Assembly (NCBI GenBank): GCA_900543415.1
Contig: UQRE01000003.1
Location: 1-64,000 of the forward strand
DNA from: an uncultured Dorea sp.
Lineage (GTDB): Bacteria; Bacillota; Clostridia; Lachnospirales; Lachnospiraceae
Length of the DNA stretch: 64,000 nt
Reading direction: 5' to 3'
Within the stretch, counting starts at the first letter, position 1, and each line of letters starts with the position of its first letter. The notes under the pieces were generated by a model that worked only from the letters and a program-made list of their open reading frames with translations, was not told the origin of the DNA and did not search any database. Shown here piece after piece: positions 48,611-57,442 of this stretch. The translations under genes and the position numbers were made by a program.

Positions 48611-50050
48611 TTAGTAAGATTTTCCCCAGTATGCCATGTGTTTTGCAGGTTTTCCACAGTAGATACATTTATCGGAAATCATTTCTTCATCCTCGATCAG
48701 GCATCGTGTTGCCGCTCCGCCTGTTGCGTATTTTACTTCACCTTCACATTCCGGATCTCCACACCAGCATGCTTTTACAAAACCACGATTTGCTTTGAAC
48801 TTCTCTACCATTTCATCCATAGTCACTGCTGTATCGATGTGGTTGTCAAGGAATTCCTTAGCTCTGTCATACATATCCTGCTGTTCCTGCTCTAAGATTT
48901 CACGCAGTTTTACTGCAATGTCATCCAGAGATACGACAATCTTCTCACGTGTATCACGACGAACAACAACAACCTGATTTTTCTCGATATCTTTTGGTCC
49001 GATCTCGATACGGGTTGGAATACCAAGGATCTCCTGTTCAGAGAATTTCCATCCAGGACTCTTCTCAGAATCATCGATCTTCACGCGGTATCCTGCTTTC
49101 TTAAGCTCGTCAAGCAATGCGTATGCCCGGTCAAGCACACCTTCTTTGTGCTGCGCGATCGGAATCACTCTACACTCAACCGGCGCAACGTGTGGTGGAA
49201 GAACAAGTCCGTCATCATCACCGTGAACCATGATAAGCGCTCCGATACTTCTTGTGGACCATCCCCATGATGTCTCGTATACACTGTGAGGTTCATTGTT
49301 TTTATCAATATATTTAATACCAAATGCATCCGGGAATCCACTTCCGAAGAAATGGCTTGTTGCAGACTGTAATGCCTTACCATCATGCATCAATGCTTCT
49401 ACTGTGTAAGTGTCCTGAGCTCCGGCAAATTTCTCGTGTTCTGCTTTTCTTCCTGATACATAAGGAATCGCCATTGTCTCTCTGTAGCAGTCTTCATATA
49501 CATGGAACATCTGAATTGTACGTTCTTCCGCTTCTTCATATGTTGCGTGAATGGTGTGTCCTTCCTGCCATAAGAACTCTCTGGAACGAAGGAAAGGTCT
49601 TGTTGTCTTCTCCCAACGAAGTACGCTGTTCCACTGGTTCCATACTTTCGGAAGATCACGATAAGATTTTACTGTTCTTGCCCACAGGTCACAAAATAAA
49701 GTCTCAGAAGTAGGACGGATACAAAGTCTCTCCTGTAATCTCTCCATACCACCGTGTGTTACCCATGCAACTTCCGGTGCAAATCCGTCAATGTGATCTG
49801 ACTCTTTCTCCAAAAGACTTTCCGGAATTAAAAGTGGCAAAGATACGTTCTCTACCCCTGTCTCTTTAAAACGTCTGTCCAAGTCTGCCTGAATCAGTTC
49901 CCAGATTGCATATCCGTTTGGCAGATAGTTAAGACATCCTTTTACACTTGAATAATCACAAAGCTCTGCTTCTCGCACAACATCTGTATACCACTGTGCG
50001 AAATTTTCATCACGAGGTGTGATGTTTTTGACTAATTTTTCTTTTGCCAT
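48611..50050 (-). CDS. proS: Prolyl-tRNA synthetase (short, archaeal/eukaryotic-like type)
   Basis: Class II synthetase of 479 residues. Motif 2 (RWEKTTRPFLRSREFLWQEGHTIH) and motif 3 (the GWSTRSIGALIMVHGDDDGLVLPP region) are clear; there is no editing insertion, and the C-terminal zinc-ribbon-like CWCGDPECEGEVKY / CIYCGKPAKHM is present. This is the short ProS form without the INS domain, so mischarged alanyl-tRNA-Pro must be cleared by another factor. ATG at 50050 has AAGGAG upstream. Controlled by the T-box leader just upstream. Confidence 0.95.
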   Translation of the reverse strand: MAKEKLVKNITPRDENFAQWYTDVVREAELCDYSSVKGCLNYLPNGYAIWELIQADLDRRFKETGVENVSLPLLIPESLLEKESDHIDGFAPEVAWVTHGGMERLQERLCIRPTSETLFCDLWARTVKSYRDLPKVWNQWNSVLRWEKTTRPFLRSREFLWQEGHTIHATYEEAEERTIQMFHVYEDCYRETMAIPYVSGRKAEHEKFAGAQDTYTVEALMHDGKALQSATSHFFGSGFPDAFGIKYIDKNNEPHSVYETSWGWSTRSIGALIMVHGDDDGLVLPPHVAPVECRVIPIAQHKEGVLDRAYALLDELKKAGYRVKIDDSEKSPGWKFSEQEILGIPTRIEIGPKDIEKNQVVVVRRDTREKIVVSLDDIAVKLREILEQEQQDMYDRAKEFLDNHIDTAVTMDEMVEKFKANRGFVKACWCGDPECEGEVKYATGGAATRCLIEDEEMISDKCIYCGKPAKHMAYWGKSY

Positions 50051-50131
50051 GTTTCTCTTCTCCTTTTCATACATTTTCACGAAGCCCTTGCCCCGCCTTA
50101 TATTTTACGAAGAGCGCATCCTGTTGGAAAC

Positions 50132-50382
50132 AAAAAAACGCCAAGCCTCCTGCGCTCCCTGCGAAAGGGACCGAAAAGCTCGGCGGTACCACCCTAGTTA
50201 ACTGCAACCCACTTACAGTTCTCTCATTTATCGTTATCGCTGATAAGCGCTGTATTTTCATACAGAGGCTCCAAGGCCGGTTCCATATAAGTGTTAGGCA
50301 GAAATCTCGCACCATCTGATTTCCTCTCTGAGCCGGCTTACATGTACTAATCCTCTTCACAGCCAAAAATCTTGAGTTAAAC
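50132..50382 (-). promoter_or_regulatory. T-box riboswitch of proS
   Basis: On the - strand the leader contains the invariant AGGGTGGTACCGCC T-box (50182-50195), a stem I with an AGTA loop-E element near its base, and the overlapping terminator CGCC-AGC ... GCT-GGCG plus seven T (50132-50188). The antiterminator would form when uncharged tRNA binds. By position it should sense tRNA-Pro; I could not assign the specifier codon with certainty. Confidence 0.92.
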
Positions 50383-50385
50383 GTA

Positions 50386-50414
50386 ATTTTAATCTATACA
50401 CTTTCGTTTGTCAA
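50386..50414 (-). promoter_or_regulatory. Promoter of the proS T-box transcript
   Basis: TTGACA (50409-50414), 17-base spacer, TAAAAT (50386-50391) on the - strand; start of transcription near 50380, at the beginning of the T-box. Confidence 0.8.
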
Positions 50415-50465
50415 GGTCTGAAATTCCTTCCTTTTACCAGATTCTCGACATTTTTCTATTCATTC

Positions 50466-50494
50466 TTTTCATATATACATATCAATGATATAAT
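50466..50494 (+). promoter_or_regulatory. Promoter of the amidase gene, leaderless arrangement
   Basis: TATAAT at 50489-50494 with TTTTCA 17 bases upstream. The expected start of transcription is at or within a base or two of the ATG at 50502, and there is no Shine-Dalgarno sequence. Confidence 0.55.
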
Positions 50495-50501
50495 TAAACA
50501 C

Positions 50502-51704
50502 ATGAAGTATTTAAGAACATGTACCCTGCTGCTCTGCCTTCTGACTGCATCAGTATCTCTATCGGTATGCGGTTCTAAAGAAGAGCATCAGCCGGACAAA
50601 ACACAAACCGAAAAACAATTGAATACAGACAAAAACACTTCGATAAAATCAAAGGAACAACCTCCTGTAAAAGTGACCGATACAACATTTACAAGACTGT
50701 CCCGAACAGAGCTTCAGATTTCATGGTCGGATTCTCTCAATCCTTATGTCGCGAAATATGATGTTCTTCGTAAATGTCCCGAACATTCCCAATGGACGGT
50801 CATCCAGACGCTCCACTCAGATGGAGAAACACTGGGGCGAACACTTGCTGTCACAGATACGCTGTCTGACGATTCCATGCAGCAATACCTTTACCGAGTG
50901 GATATAACCGCAGCTTCTCCGGATAAATACAAGAGCGAATCCGGCAAAGAGATTCCGGCAACAAATCTTATTCTCTGTATTGATCCCGGACATTTCGAAG
51001 GAAAAAATGCTGTTACCTCAGATGATCTTGGCTACGCAGAAGGAGATTTTACTCTGGCACTTGCTATTGAACTTGAGAAAACGCTGAAAGAAACTTATGG
51101 AATCAGTTCCAAGCTCACGCGCAATTCCGGCACGATTACCATTGACGGATATGAAGACCGGCAATTAGATTCTTCACACATCAGTCTGCGCGGAGAACTG
51201 GCAAAGGATTGCGACCTATTTGTATCCCTTCACACCAACGCCAATCTGGAAAATGCCGGCGGCTCCCCAACCGAGCAGCAGCCCATTTCCATAAATAAAC
51301 CGATTATTTTCGTTAATTCCGTTGCGCTTGACAATCCGACAGCGCTTCGCATTGCAAATGAAGCAGGCAGCCGCCTCGCCGCCGCTTCTTTTGACAAAGG
51401 TCTTTCGGAAACCAAAGCCTTTCGGGAAGCCCAAAAACAAGAAGTCCTTGAATGGACGGACGCCTATAATGACAGCCGTGACAAAGAAGGAACCGTATGT
51501 AAGCGCACGGGAACAAAAGGGGATTACTATGGTGTTCTGCGCGGAGCTTCTAACGTACAGGTTCCCGGTCTCATCATCGAACACGGATTTCATACTGTGC
51601 CGGAGGTTCGTCAGGCTGCTGTTAAAGGGGACTTAAAAGCGGTCTGGAGCAAAGCAGATGCAGAAGGTATCGCTGCCGGTTTTGGTCTTTTAGAAAATGA
51701 ATAA
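50502..51704 (+). CDS. Cell-wall N-acetylmuramoyl-L-alanine amidase (Amidase_3), exported
   Basis: A 400-residue exported enzyme. Signal sequence (1-22) ends in LSVCGS, a near-lipobox with Val before Cys, so lipoprotein status is uncertain. Residues about 25-60 are a charged linker, 60-145 a fibronectin-III-like domain, and 150-398 the Amidase_3 catalytic domain: DPGHFEGKN (zinc His), SLHTNANLENAGG (zinc His) and the glutamate of IIEHGFHT. It cleaves the amide between muramic acid and peptide. The gene has no ribosome site and sits immediately behind a promoter. Confidence 0.88.
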   Translation: MKYLRTCTLLLCLLTASVSLSVCGSKEEHQPDKTQTEKQLNTDKNTSIKSKEQPPVKVTDTTFTRLSRTELQISWSDSLNPYVAKYDVLRKCPEHSQWTVIQTLHSDGETLGRTLAVTDTLSDDSMQQYLYRVDITAASPDKYKSESGKEIPATNLILCIDPGHFEGKNAVTSDDLGYAEGDFTLALAIELEKTLKETYGISSKLTRNSGTITIDGYEDRQLDSSHISLRGELAKDCDLFVSLHTNANLENAGGSPTEQQPISINKPIIFVNSVALDNPTALRIANEAGSRLAAASFDKGLSETKAFREAQKQEVLEWTDAYNDSRDKEGTVCKRTGTKGDYYGVLRGASNVQVPGLIIEHGFHTVPEVRQAAVKGDLKAVWSKADAEGIAAGFGLLENE

Positions 51705-51757
51705 TTACATAAGGAAACTTTTATTTATAATAACTTGAGAGTAAAGGAGAAACTATT

Positions 51758-53752
51758 ATGTTTTGTAAAAATTGTGGAAGTCCACTGGATGATAATGCTT
51801 CATTCTGTGGCAATTGCGGCGCAAAAGTAAATCAAGAAAAGGCTCAAGCCGAACCTTCTTCAAATAAAGAAAAACATTCGCCACTGAAATTTGTATTTCT
51901 GATTCTCACCCTGCTTCTGGTCTGCGGCGGTCTCTATGCTACCGTCGGATTAAATATGCGCAAAAACCATTTGATGTCTAAAATAGAAGAATCAAAAGTT
52001 GACGAATATGTAACTGCCGGAAAAAGACTGAACAAACAGTGGTCAAAACTTGGCATTACTGACTTTTCTGACAAGAACGATCTTTTAAAGGATTTTAAAA
52101 AGATCAACAAAAATGTTTCCGATTTCCAGTCCTGCAGCAAAGAGGTCAAAACCATGCAGGAAGAAAAAGCACACTATGATCTCGCACACGAAAAATACGA
52201 AGAATATGAAAAACTTCTTTCTGACTGTGCAGATGCAATAAAAGAAGAAGACGCCTCCGGCGCCTTAGAACTCTTTCAGGAAGTCAAACAATCTTTCTCT
52301 GATTTAAAAGCAGCCAATGATGATTACATCGATGACCGCATTGACACTTACGAAAATCTGGACCTTAAAGGTGCCGAAGACAAAGTTAAAACGTCCTACG
52401 ACAAAAATCTTTCTAAAATCCATGAGCTTGCAAAGAGTGAAGACCGCGATTACAAAGCGCTCCAAAAAGCATTTAACACAATGGATCAAGCAATTTTCAT
52501 GTATATCGAACCGAAAAATCCTTTGGAGGTCACCGTTCAGCAGGTAGACGCCTCTGAATTTCCAAAGGTGAAATTATATGTGAACCTGAAAGATCCTGCC
52601 ACTCAAAAGGTTCCCGACAATCTGGATAAGGCGCTTTTCTATATCAACAAAGAGGATGCAAATCAGAAATACATCAAGCAGGTTGTCACTTCTGTAAACC
52701 AGCTCAATGAGAAAGAAGCGCTGAAGATCAACATGGTTGCTGACGTCAGCGGAAGTATGGACGGGGCACCGCTTGCAGAAGCAAAAAACATCATGATTAA
52801 TTTCATTAACAGTGTACAGTTTGACGCAGGCGACCTTGTAGAACTTACATCCTTTTCCACAGGTGTGCGCCTGGAGCGGGAATTTTGTGATGACCCGAAT
52901 GTTTTGACAAACGACATAAATGCACTTTATACCGATGATATGACCAGTCTCTATGATGCTCTCTATACAGCGGTTGAACGTGTAGCAACCCAGACAGGTG
53001 CAAGATGTGTCATCGCTTTCACCGATGGAAACGATAACTATAGTAACTGTACTCCTCAGGATGTCATCGATGTGGCTAAGCGTTACCATATTCCGGTCTT
53101 TATCATCGGCATTGGTTCGGTTAATTCCAACGATCCAAGCCAGATTGCAGCTCAGACCGGCGGAGCTTATTATAATATCAACACCGTTGACTCTATGCAA
53201 AATATCTATGATGAAATCTATCAGATGGAAAAAGAACTCTACCTTGTAGAATTTGAAGACAACACCGGAGCAACGGTAAAAGATACCGCTCAGATCGAAG
53301 CCGGATACCACAGTCTGGAATACGGCGGAAAATGCAGCTATTCTTACACACCGAATGTACTGCTTAATCCGAACAGCACTTCCATTTATCAGGATGGTCC
53401 GGAAGCAGTTGTAGAAAGATACTTGAAGAACTTCCCTCAGGCTGTCACAGATTCCGACTTTTCACTGATTGCAGACTGTATGAAGCAAGGCAGCGCAATC
53501 TATACCGAACAGGAAAAATATGTGAAACGCAATATTGAAGAGACTCTGGATTCTTACGAGATTGTGGACACCCAATACAGCGGAGACAGCAACTGCGTAA
53601 TCTCTACACGGGAAACATACTATGTTCAAGTACAGGGCAAAGCTCTTCAGCTCATGACACAGGAATGTAAATACTCCTTAGAGAAAAACGGAAATGACTG
53701 GAAGATGACTTCCTTCGTTGATCTCAAAGTCACTTCAAGAATTAAACAATAA
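51758..53752 (+). CDS. Zinc-ribbon, single-pass membrane VWA-domain protein
   Basis: A 664-residue protein with an unusual order: zinc ribbon with C3, C6, C17 and C20 (1-22), one membrane helix (43-64), a long helical region (70-245), a beta domain, a von Willebrand A domain (about 322-500) with intact MIDAS DVSGS (329-333), and a C-terminal NTF2-like domain (about 540-660) resembling the membrane-distal part of TcaA-type proteins. The topology places the ribbon in the cytoplasm and the VWA outside. AAAGGAGAAACT precedes ATG. It probably shares a transcript with the amidase gene 53 bases upstream. Confidence 0.8.
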   Translation: MFCKNCGSPLDDNASFCGNCGAKVNQEKAQAEPSSNKEKHSPLKFVFLILTLLLVCGGLYATVGLNMRKNHLMSKIEESKVDEYVTAGKRLNKQWSKLGITDFSDKNDLLKDFKKINKNVSDFQSCSKEVKTMQEEKAHYDLAHEKYEEYEKLLSDCADAIKEEDASGALELFQEVKQSFSDLKAANDDYIDDRIDTYENLDLKGAEDKVKTSYDKNLSKIHELAKSEDRDYKALQKAFNTMDQAIFMYIEPKNPLEVTVQQVDASEFPKVKLYVNLKDPATQKVPDNLDKALFYINKEDANQKYIKQVVTSVNQLNEKEALKINMVADVSGSMDGAPLAEAKNIMINFINSVQFDAGDLVELTSFSTGVRLEREFCDDPNVLTNDINALYTDDMTSLYDALYTAVERVATQTGARCVIAFTDGNDNYSNCTPQDVIDVAKRYHIPVFIIGIGSVNSNDPSQIAAQTGGAYYNINTVDSMQNIYDEIYQMEKELYLVEFEDNTGATVKDTAQIEAGYHSLEYGGKCSYSYTPNVLLNPNSTSIYQDGPEAVVERYLKNFPQAVTDSDFSLIADCMKQGSAIYTEQEKYVKRNIEETLDSYEIVDTQYSGDSNCVISTRETYYVQVQGKALQLMTQECKYSLEKNGNDWKMTSFVDLKVTSRIKQ

Positions 53753-53770
53753 CAATTAGGAACTTTAGAA

Positions 53771-54445
53771 ATGATAAATTCTTTGAACATTTTATATGAA
53801 GACAACCACATCCTTGTCTGCGAAAAGCCTTCCGGTATCGCCGTACAAAGCCGGCGTATCGGAACTGCGGACATGGAATCACTTTTAAAAAATCATATTT
53901 TCCGGGAAGGTAACGGACAGCGTCCTCCCTATCTGGCAGTCATTCACCGATTGGATCAGCCTGTGCGCGGTATCCTTGTATTTGCGAAAACACCTTTCAG
54001 CGCAAAAGAGTTAAACCGTCAGCTGACAGATGGTTCCTTCGGAAAATACTACCGTGCATTGGCAGATGGTATTCCGTCTAAACCGGAAGGAATCTTGACC
54101 GATTATATGATAAAAAACGGACGCACCAACTTATCGTCTATTTGCGCCAAAGACCAGCCCGGTGCTAAACAGGCGCGCCTTACTTACCATACGGTTGCAC
54201 CGGAAAAGCTTTTCTTTCCTGCACCGGCTGCCTCCTCTCGTCAGACAGAATTGGAAATTAAGTTAGACACCGGACGTCATCATCAAATCCGCTGTCAACT
54301 GGCTCACCTTGGCTGTCCGATTGTAGGAGATGCAAAATACAATCCAAATGCACAGCACGGGACAACCATCTGCCTGTGCGCTTATAAGCTGGAGTTCCGG
54401 CATCCAAAGACGAAGAAAAAACTGACATTTAAACTCTCAACATAA
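53771..54445 (+). CDS. RluA-family pseudouridine synthase
   Basis: A 224-residue pseudouridine synthase. The catalytic aspartate lies in IHRLDQPVRGILVFA; LDTGRHHQIRCQLAHLGCPIVGDAKY is the second signature. There is no N-terminal S4 domain, as in RluA/TruC-like members, so the RNA target (23S rRNA or tRNA) is open. It follows the VWA gene by 18 bases and ends at a terminator shared with spoVG. Confidence 0.92.
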   Translation: MINSLNILYEDNHILVCEKPSGIAVQSRRIGTADMESLLKNHIFREGNGQRPPYLAVIHRLDQPVRGILVFAKTPFSAKELNRQLTDGSFGKYYRALADGIPSKPEGILTDYMIKNGRTNLSSICAKDQPGAKQARLTYHTVAPEKLFFPAPAASSRQTELEIKLDTGRHHQIRCQLAHLGCPIVGDAKYNPNAQHGTTICLCAYKLEFRHPKTKKKLTFKLST

Positions 54446-54495
54446 AAACATGCCTGTGGGAACCAAAATACTGCTTCCCACAGGCATGTTTTATA
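54446..54495. terminator. Bidirectional terminator
   Basis: ACATGCCTGTGGGAA / TTCCCACAGGCATGT is a 15-bp perfect stem with an A-run at one side and TTTTATATT at the other, between the pseudouridine synthase (+) and spoVG (-). Confidence 0.92.
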
Positions 54496-54513
54496 TTGTA
54501 ATTATTTTTTCAA

Positions 54514-54789
54514 TTATACTTCCTCAGGTTCCTCTGTCAGAGCCTCTTCATATTTCTCAAGAATAATCTTTTGAAACCGCTCTCTTGTCCCTGAGTTAAT
54601 TGGATGAGCAATATCTCTATACTCTCCATCTAATGCCTTCTTACTTGGCATTGCGATGAAAACACCTTTTTCACCTTCAATGACTTTAATGTCATGTACT
54701 ACAAACTCATCATCCATAGTAATTGACACAACCGCCTTTAATTTTCCCTCTTTTGCGACTTTTCGCACACGTACATCTGTAATTTGCAT
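54514..54789 (-). CDS. spoVG: Regulatory protein SpoVG
   Basis: A 91-residue nucleic-acid-binding regulator: MQITDVRVRKV, LKAVVSITMDDEFVVHDIKVIEG, GVFIAMPSKK and AHPINSGTRE are family blocks. It affects septation and many genes in Firmicutes by binding DNA and RNA. AAAGGGG lies upstream of the ATG at 54789, which is preferred over a start 11 codons earlier. In Bacillus spoVG precedes glmU; here it follows glgD, 32 bases on. Confidence 0.95.
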   Translation of the reverse strand: MQITDVRVRKVAKEGKLKAVVSITMDDEFVVHDIKVIEGEKGVFIAMPSKKALDGEYRDIAHPINSGTRERFQKIILEKYEEALTEEPEEV

Positions 54790-54821
54790 TCTCTTCTGCC
54801 CCTTTCTTACAAGCCGCTGCA

Positions 54822-55940
54822 CTATAGTGCATACCTCTCGTTCTTTTCAACAACTACTTTCACACCATCTTCGCCAATGTATCTTGTGTTTGCTCTGATG
54901 GTATTTCTACTCTCGACAATACAGTTTTCAATATAGGTATTGTCCCCGAGATACACATCATTTAAAATAATAGAATTTTTAATGACACAATTATTACCGA
55001 CAAATGTCTTTTTAAATAATATAGAATTTTCCACCGTACCATTGATAATACTTCCGCTTGCCACAAGGCTGTTCTTCACAACCGCACCCGGATTATATTT
55101 CGCCGGCGGCAGATCACTTACCTTTGAATAGATTTCCGGCTCCTGCCGGAAGAAATAATTTCTGACTTCCGGTTTCAGGAAATCCATATTTGTCCGATAA
55201 TAAGCATCGACTGTTGATATGCTGCTCCAGTAATTTTTTATCTTATAACCATATATTTTCTTCAGATTTCTGTATCTGATAAGAATATCGGTTACAAAAT
55301 CATGTCTGTCCTCTTCTGCACAATGTTCGATCATCTCGATCAACAGGCGTCTTCTGATTACATAGATTCCCGTTGAGATAATACTTCCATTTGCCACCAT
55401 AGGTTTTTCTTCAAATTCCTCAATGCGCATCGAGTCATTCATTTTTAATACACCAAAACGGCTTGCGTCTTCGCCCCGCTCCAATTCTCTGCAGACAACA
55501 GTGATATCCGCCATCTTAGCGATATGATATTCAAGGACTTTATTATAGTCCATCTTGTAAACGGCATCTCCCGATGTGATGATCACATACGGCTCATGGC
55601 AACGTTTCAAAAATTCCAGATTCTGGTGAATTGCATCTGCGGTTCCCCGATACCAGTATCCATTATCCGCAGTAATGGTCGGAGTAAATACATACAGACC
55701 ACCCTGTTTTCTTCCAAAATCCCACCACTTGGAAGAATTCAGATGTTCGTTTAACGAACGTGAGTTATACTGTGTCAATACGGCAACTTTCTGAATATGT
55801 GAATTGGACATATTACTCAAAGCAAAGTCAATTGCCCGATAGCTGCCTGCGATCGGCATTGCCGCTGCCGCCCTCTTACGAGTCAGATCGCGCATTCTGT
55901 TGCTGTTTCCGCCTGCTAAAATAATTCCTACTGCTCTCAT
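54822..55940 (-). CDS. glgD: Glucose-1-phosphate adenylyltransferase subunit GlgD
   Basis: Regulatory-type partner of GlgC, 372 residues. The nucleotidyltransferase fold is there (IILAGGNSNRM, YRGTADAIHQNL, FEEKP) plus a left-handed beta-helix tail of hexapeptide repeats, but the opening loop differs from the catalytic GGxGxRL of GlgC. In other Firmicutes GlgC/GlgD is a heteromer in which GlgD raises activity. The start overlaps glgC by four bases (ATGA). Confidence 0.95.
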   Translation of the reverse strand: MRAVGIILAGGNSNRMRDLTRKRAAAAMPIAGSYRAIDFALSNMSNSHIQKVAVLTQYNSRSLNEHLNSSKWWDFGRKQGGLYVFTPTITADNGYWYRGTADAIHQNLEFLKRCHEPYVIITSGDAVYKMDYNKVLEYHIAKMADITVVCRELERGEDASRFGVLKMNDSMRIEEFEEKPMVANGSIISTGIYVIRRRLLIEMIEHCAEEDRHDFVTDILIRYRNLKKIYGYKIKNYWSSISTVDAYYRTNMDFLKPEVRNYFFRQEPEIYSKVSDLPPAKYNPGAVVKNSLVASGSIINGTVENSILFKKTFVGNNCVIKNSIILNDVYLGDNTYIENCIVESRNTIRANTRYIGEDGVKVVVEKNERYAL

Positions 55941-57211
55941 GCTCGTCCACCTGCCTTTATCAATGTTTCTCCGCTTTCCAGAACTCCGTCAGGATAATCT
56001 TCTCTGGATGTAACACCGCTAATGGCAGTATTTTTTCCAATCTGCACTGATTCCGGAATCACTGAATTCTCTCCGATCGTCACAAGACCAAAAGAGTAAA
56101 TTGCCGGTTTCAGCCGGTTTGGCACATCACTTCCTATTCCAAGTACCGCGTGATCTCCAATCTTCGTATTCTCCGCTATGATTGCTTTATCGATCACACA
56201 TCCCTGTCCAATCTGCGCATCCCTCATAATGATAGAATCTCTCACTACTGCACCTTCGCCGATCACGACGCCGGAGCTGATGATACAGTTGTGTACCTCT
56301 CCGTAGATCTCTGCGCCATTTCCGATAATACACCGATCGATCACCGCCTGAGACGCTACATACTGCGGCGGAAGAATAGAACTGTTCGTATAGATCTTCC
56401 AGAATTCTTCATAGAGATTAAACTCCGGAATAATATCAATAAGCTCCATGTTCGCTTCCCAATATGAACCAAGCGTTCCTACGTCTTTCCAATATCCGTT
56501 GTATTCATAGGCAAATAAACGCTGCCCATTTTCATGGCAGTACGGAATGATGTGCTTTCCGAAATCACACCCCGGTTCATTTCGAAGTGCAATAAGCGCA
56601 TCCTTTAACACCTGCCAGCTGAATATGTAGATTCCCATCGATGCGAGGTTACTCTTTGGCTGTGGCGGCTTTTCCTGAAATTCTTCAATCCGCCCTTCGC
56701 CGTCTGTAACTACAACACCGAACCGGCTTGCTTCCTCGATAGGTACCGGCATTGCCGCAATCGTGATATCCGCATGATTGGCCTTGTGATAATCAAGCAT
56801 TACCTCATAATCCATCTTGTAGACGTGGTCGCCCGATAAGATCAGCACATAATCCGGATGAAATGTCTCCATATAATCCAGATTCTGGTAAATGGCATTG
56901 GCTGTCCCTGTATACCATTCGCTGTTGCCGCTCTTCTCATACGGCGGCAAGATTGTCACGCCTCCAAAGTTACGGTCCAGATCCCACGGAATTCCTATTC
57001 CTATATGAGAATTCAGTCGAAGCGGCTGGTACTGCGTCAATACTCCCACCGTGTCAATACCCGAATTAATACAGTTGCTCAAAGGGAAATCGATAATTCT
57101 GTACTTCCCTCCAAATGCAACTGCCGGCTTAGCAACTTTAGACGTTAGGACTCCAAGTCTGCTGCCCTGTCCACCCGCCAGAAGCATTGCAATCATTTCC
57201 TTCTTTCTCAT
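55937..57211 (-). CDS. glgC: Glucose-1-phosphate adenylyltransferase GlgC
   Basis: Makes ADP-glucose, the committed step to glycogen. 424 residues: AMLLAGGQGSRLGVLTSKVAKPAVAFGGKYRIIDFPLSNC-region substrate loop, LSGDHVYKMDY catalytic aspartate, and a beta-helix C-terminal domain. Ribosome site GGGGTGGAG upstream of ATG. First of a two-gene operon with glgD; transcribed away from murC. Confidence 0.96.
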   Translation of the reverse strand: MRKKEMIAMLLAGGQGSRLGVLTSKVAKPAVAFGGKYRIIDFPLSNCINSGIDTVGVLTQYQPLRLNSHIGIGIPWDLDRNFGGVTILPPYEKSGNSEWYTGTANAIYQNLDYMETFHPDYVLILSGDHVYKMDYEVMLDYHKANHADITIAAMPVPIEEASRFGVVVTDGEGRIEEFQEKPPQPKSNLASMGIYIFSWQVLKDALIALRNEPGCDFGKHIIPYCHENGQRLFAYEYNGYWKDVGTLGSYWEANMELIDIIPEFNLYEEFWKIYTNSSILPPQYVASQAVIDRCIIGNGAEIYGEVHNCIISSGVVIGEGAVVRDSIIMRDAQIGQGCVIDKAIIAENTKIGDHAVLGIGSDVPNRLKPAIYSFGLVTIGENSVIPESVQIGKNTAISGVTSREDYPDGVLESGETLIKAGGRA

Positions 57212-57338
57212 ATCTCCACCCCTTCCCAGTCGTTCAATAACTGTATTATACCATAGTTTCTATAGTACGTGAACAAATTTTACAAATTTTAAAAACTTTT
57301 TCTTTACTTTTTATGAAAATATACCAAAAAATTTAACC

Positions 57339-57367
57339 TTGGTTTTTTCTCAAGATATGTATATAAT
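57339..57367 (+). promoter_or_regulatory. Promoter of murC
   Basis: TTGGTT (57339-57344), 17-base spacer, TATAAT (57362-57367); leader about 70 bases. Confidence 0.7.
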
Positions 57368-57442
57368 AATATGATAAGATACTATCATTTATGACACATA
57401 TAATAATGGAATTGAACACATCAATAGAAAGGTGACTTACTT

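Noticed and set aside
51216..51593. 125-residue - strand frame inside the amidase gene
   Set aside because: Antisense shadow of a conserved catalytic domain.
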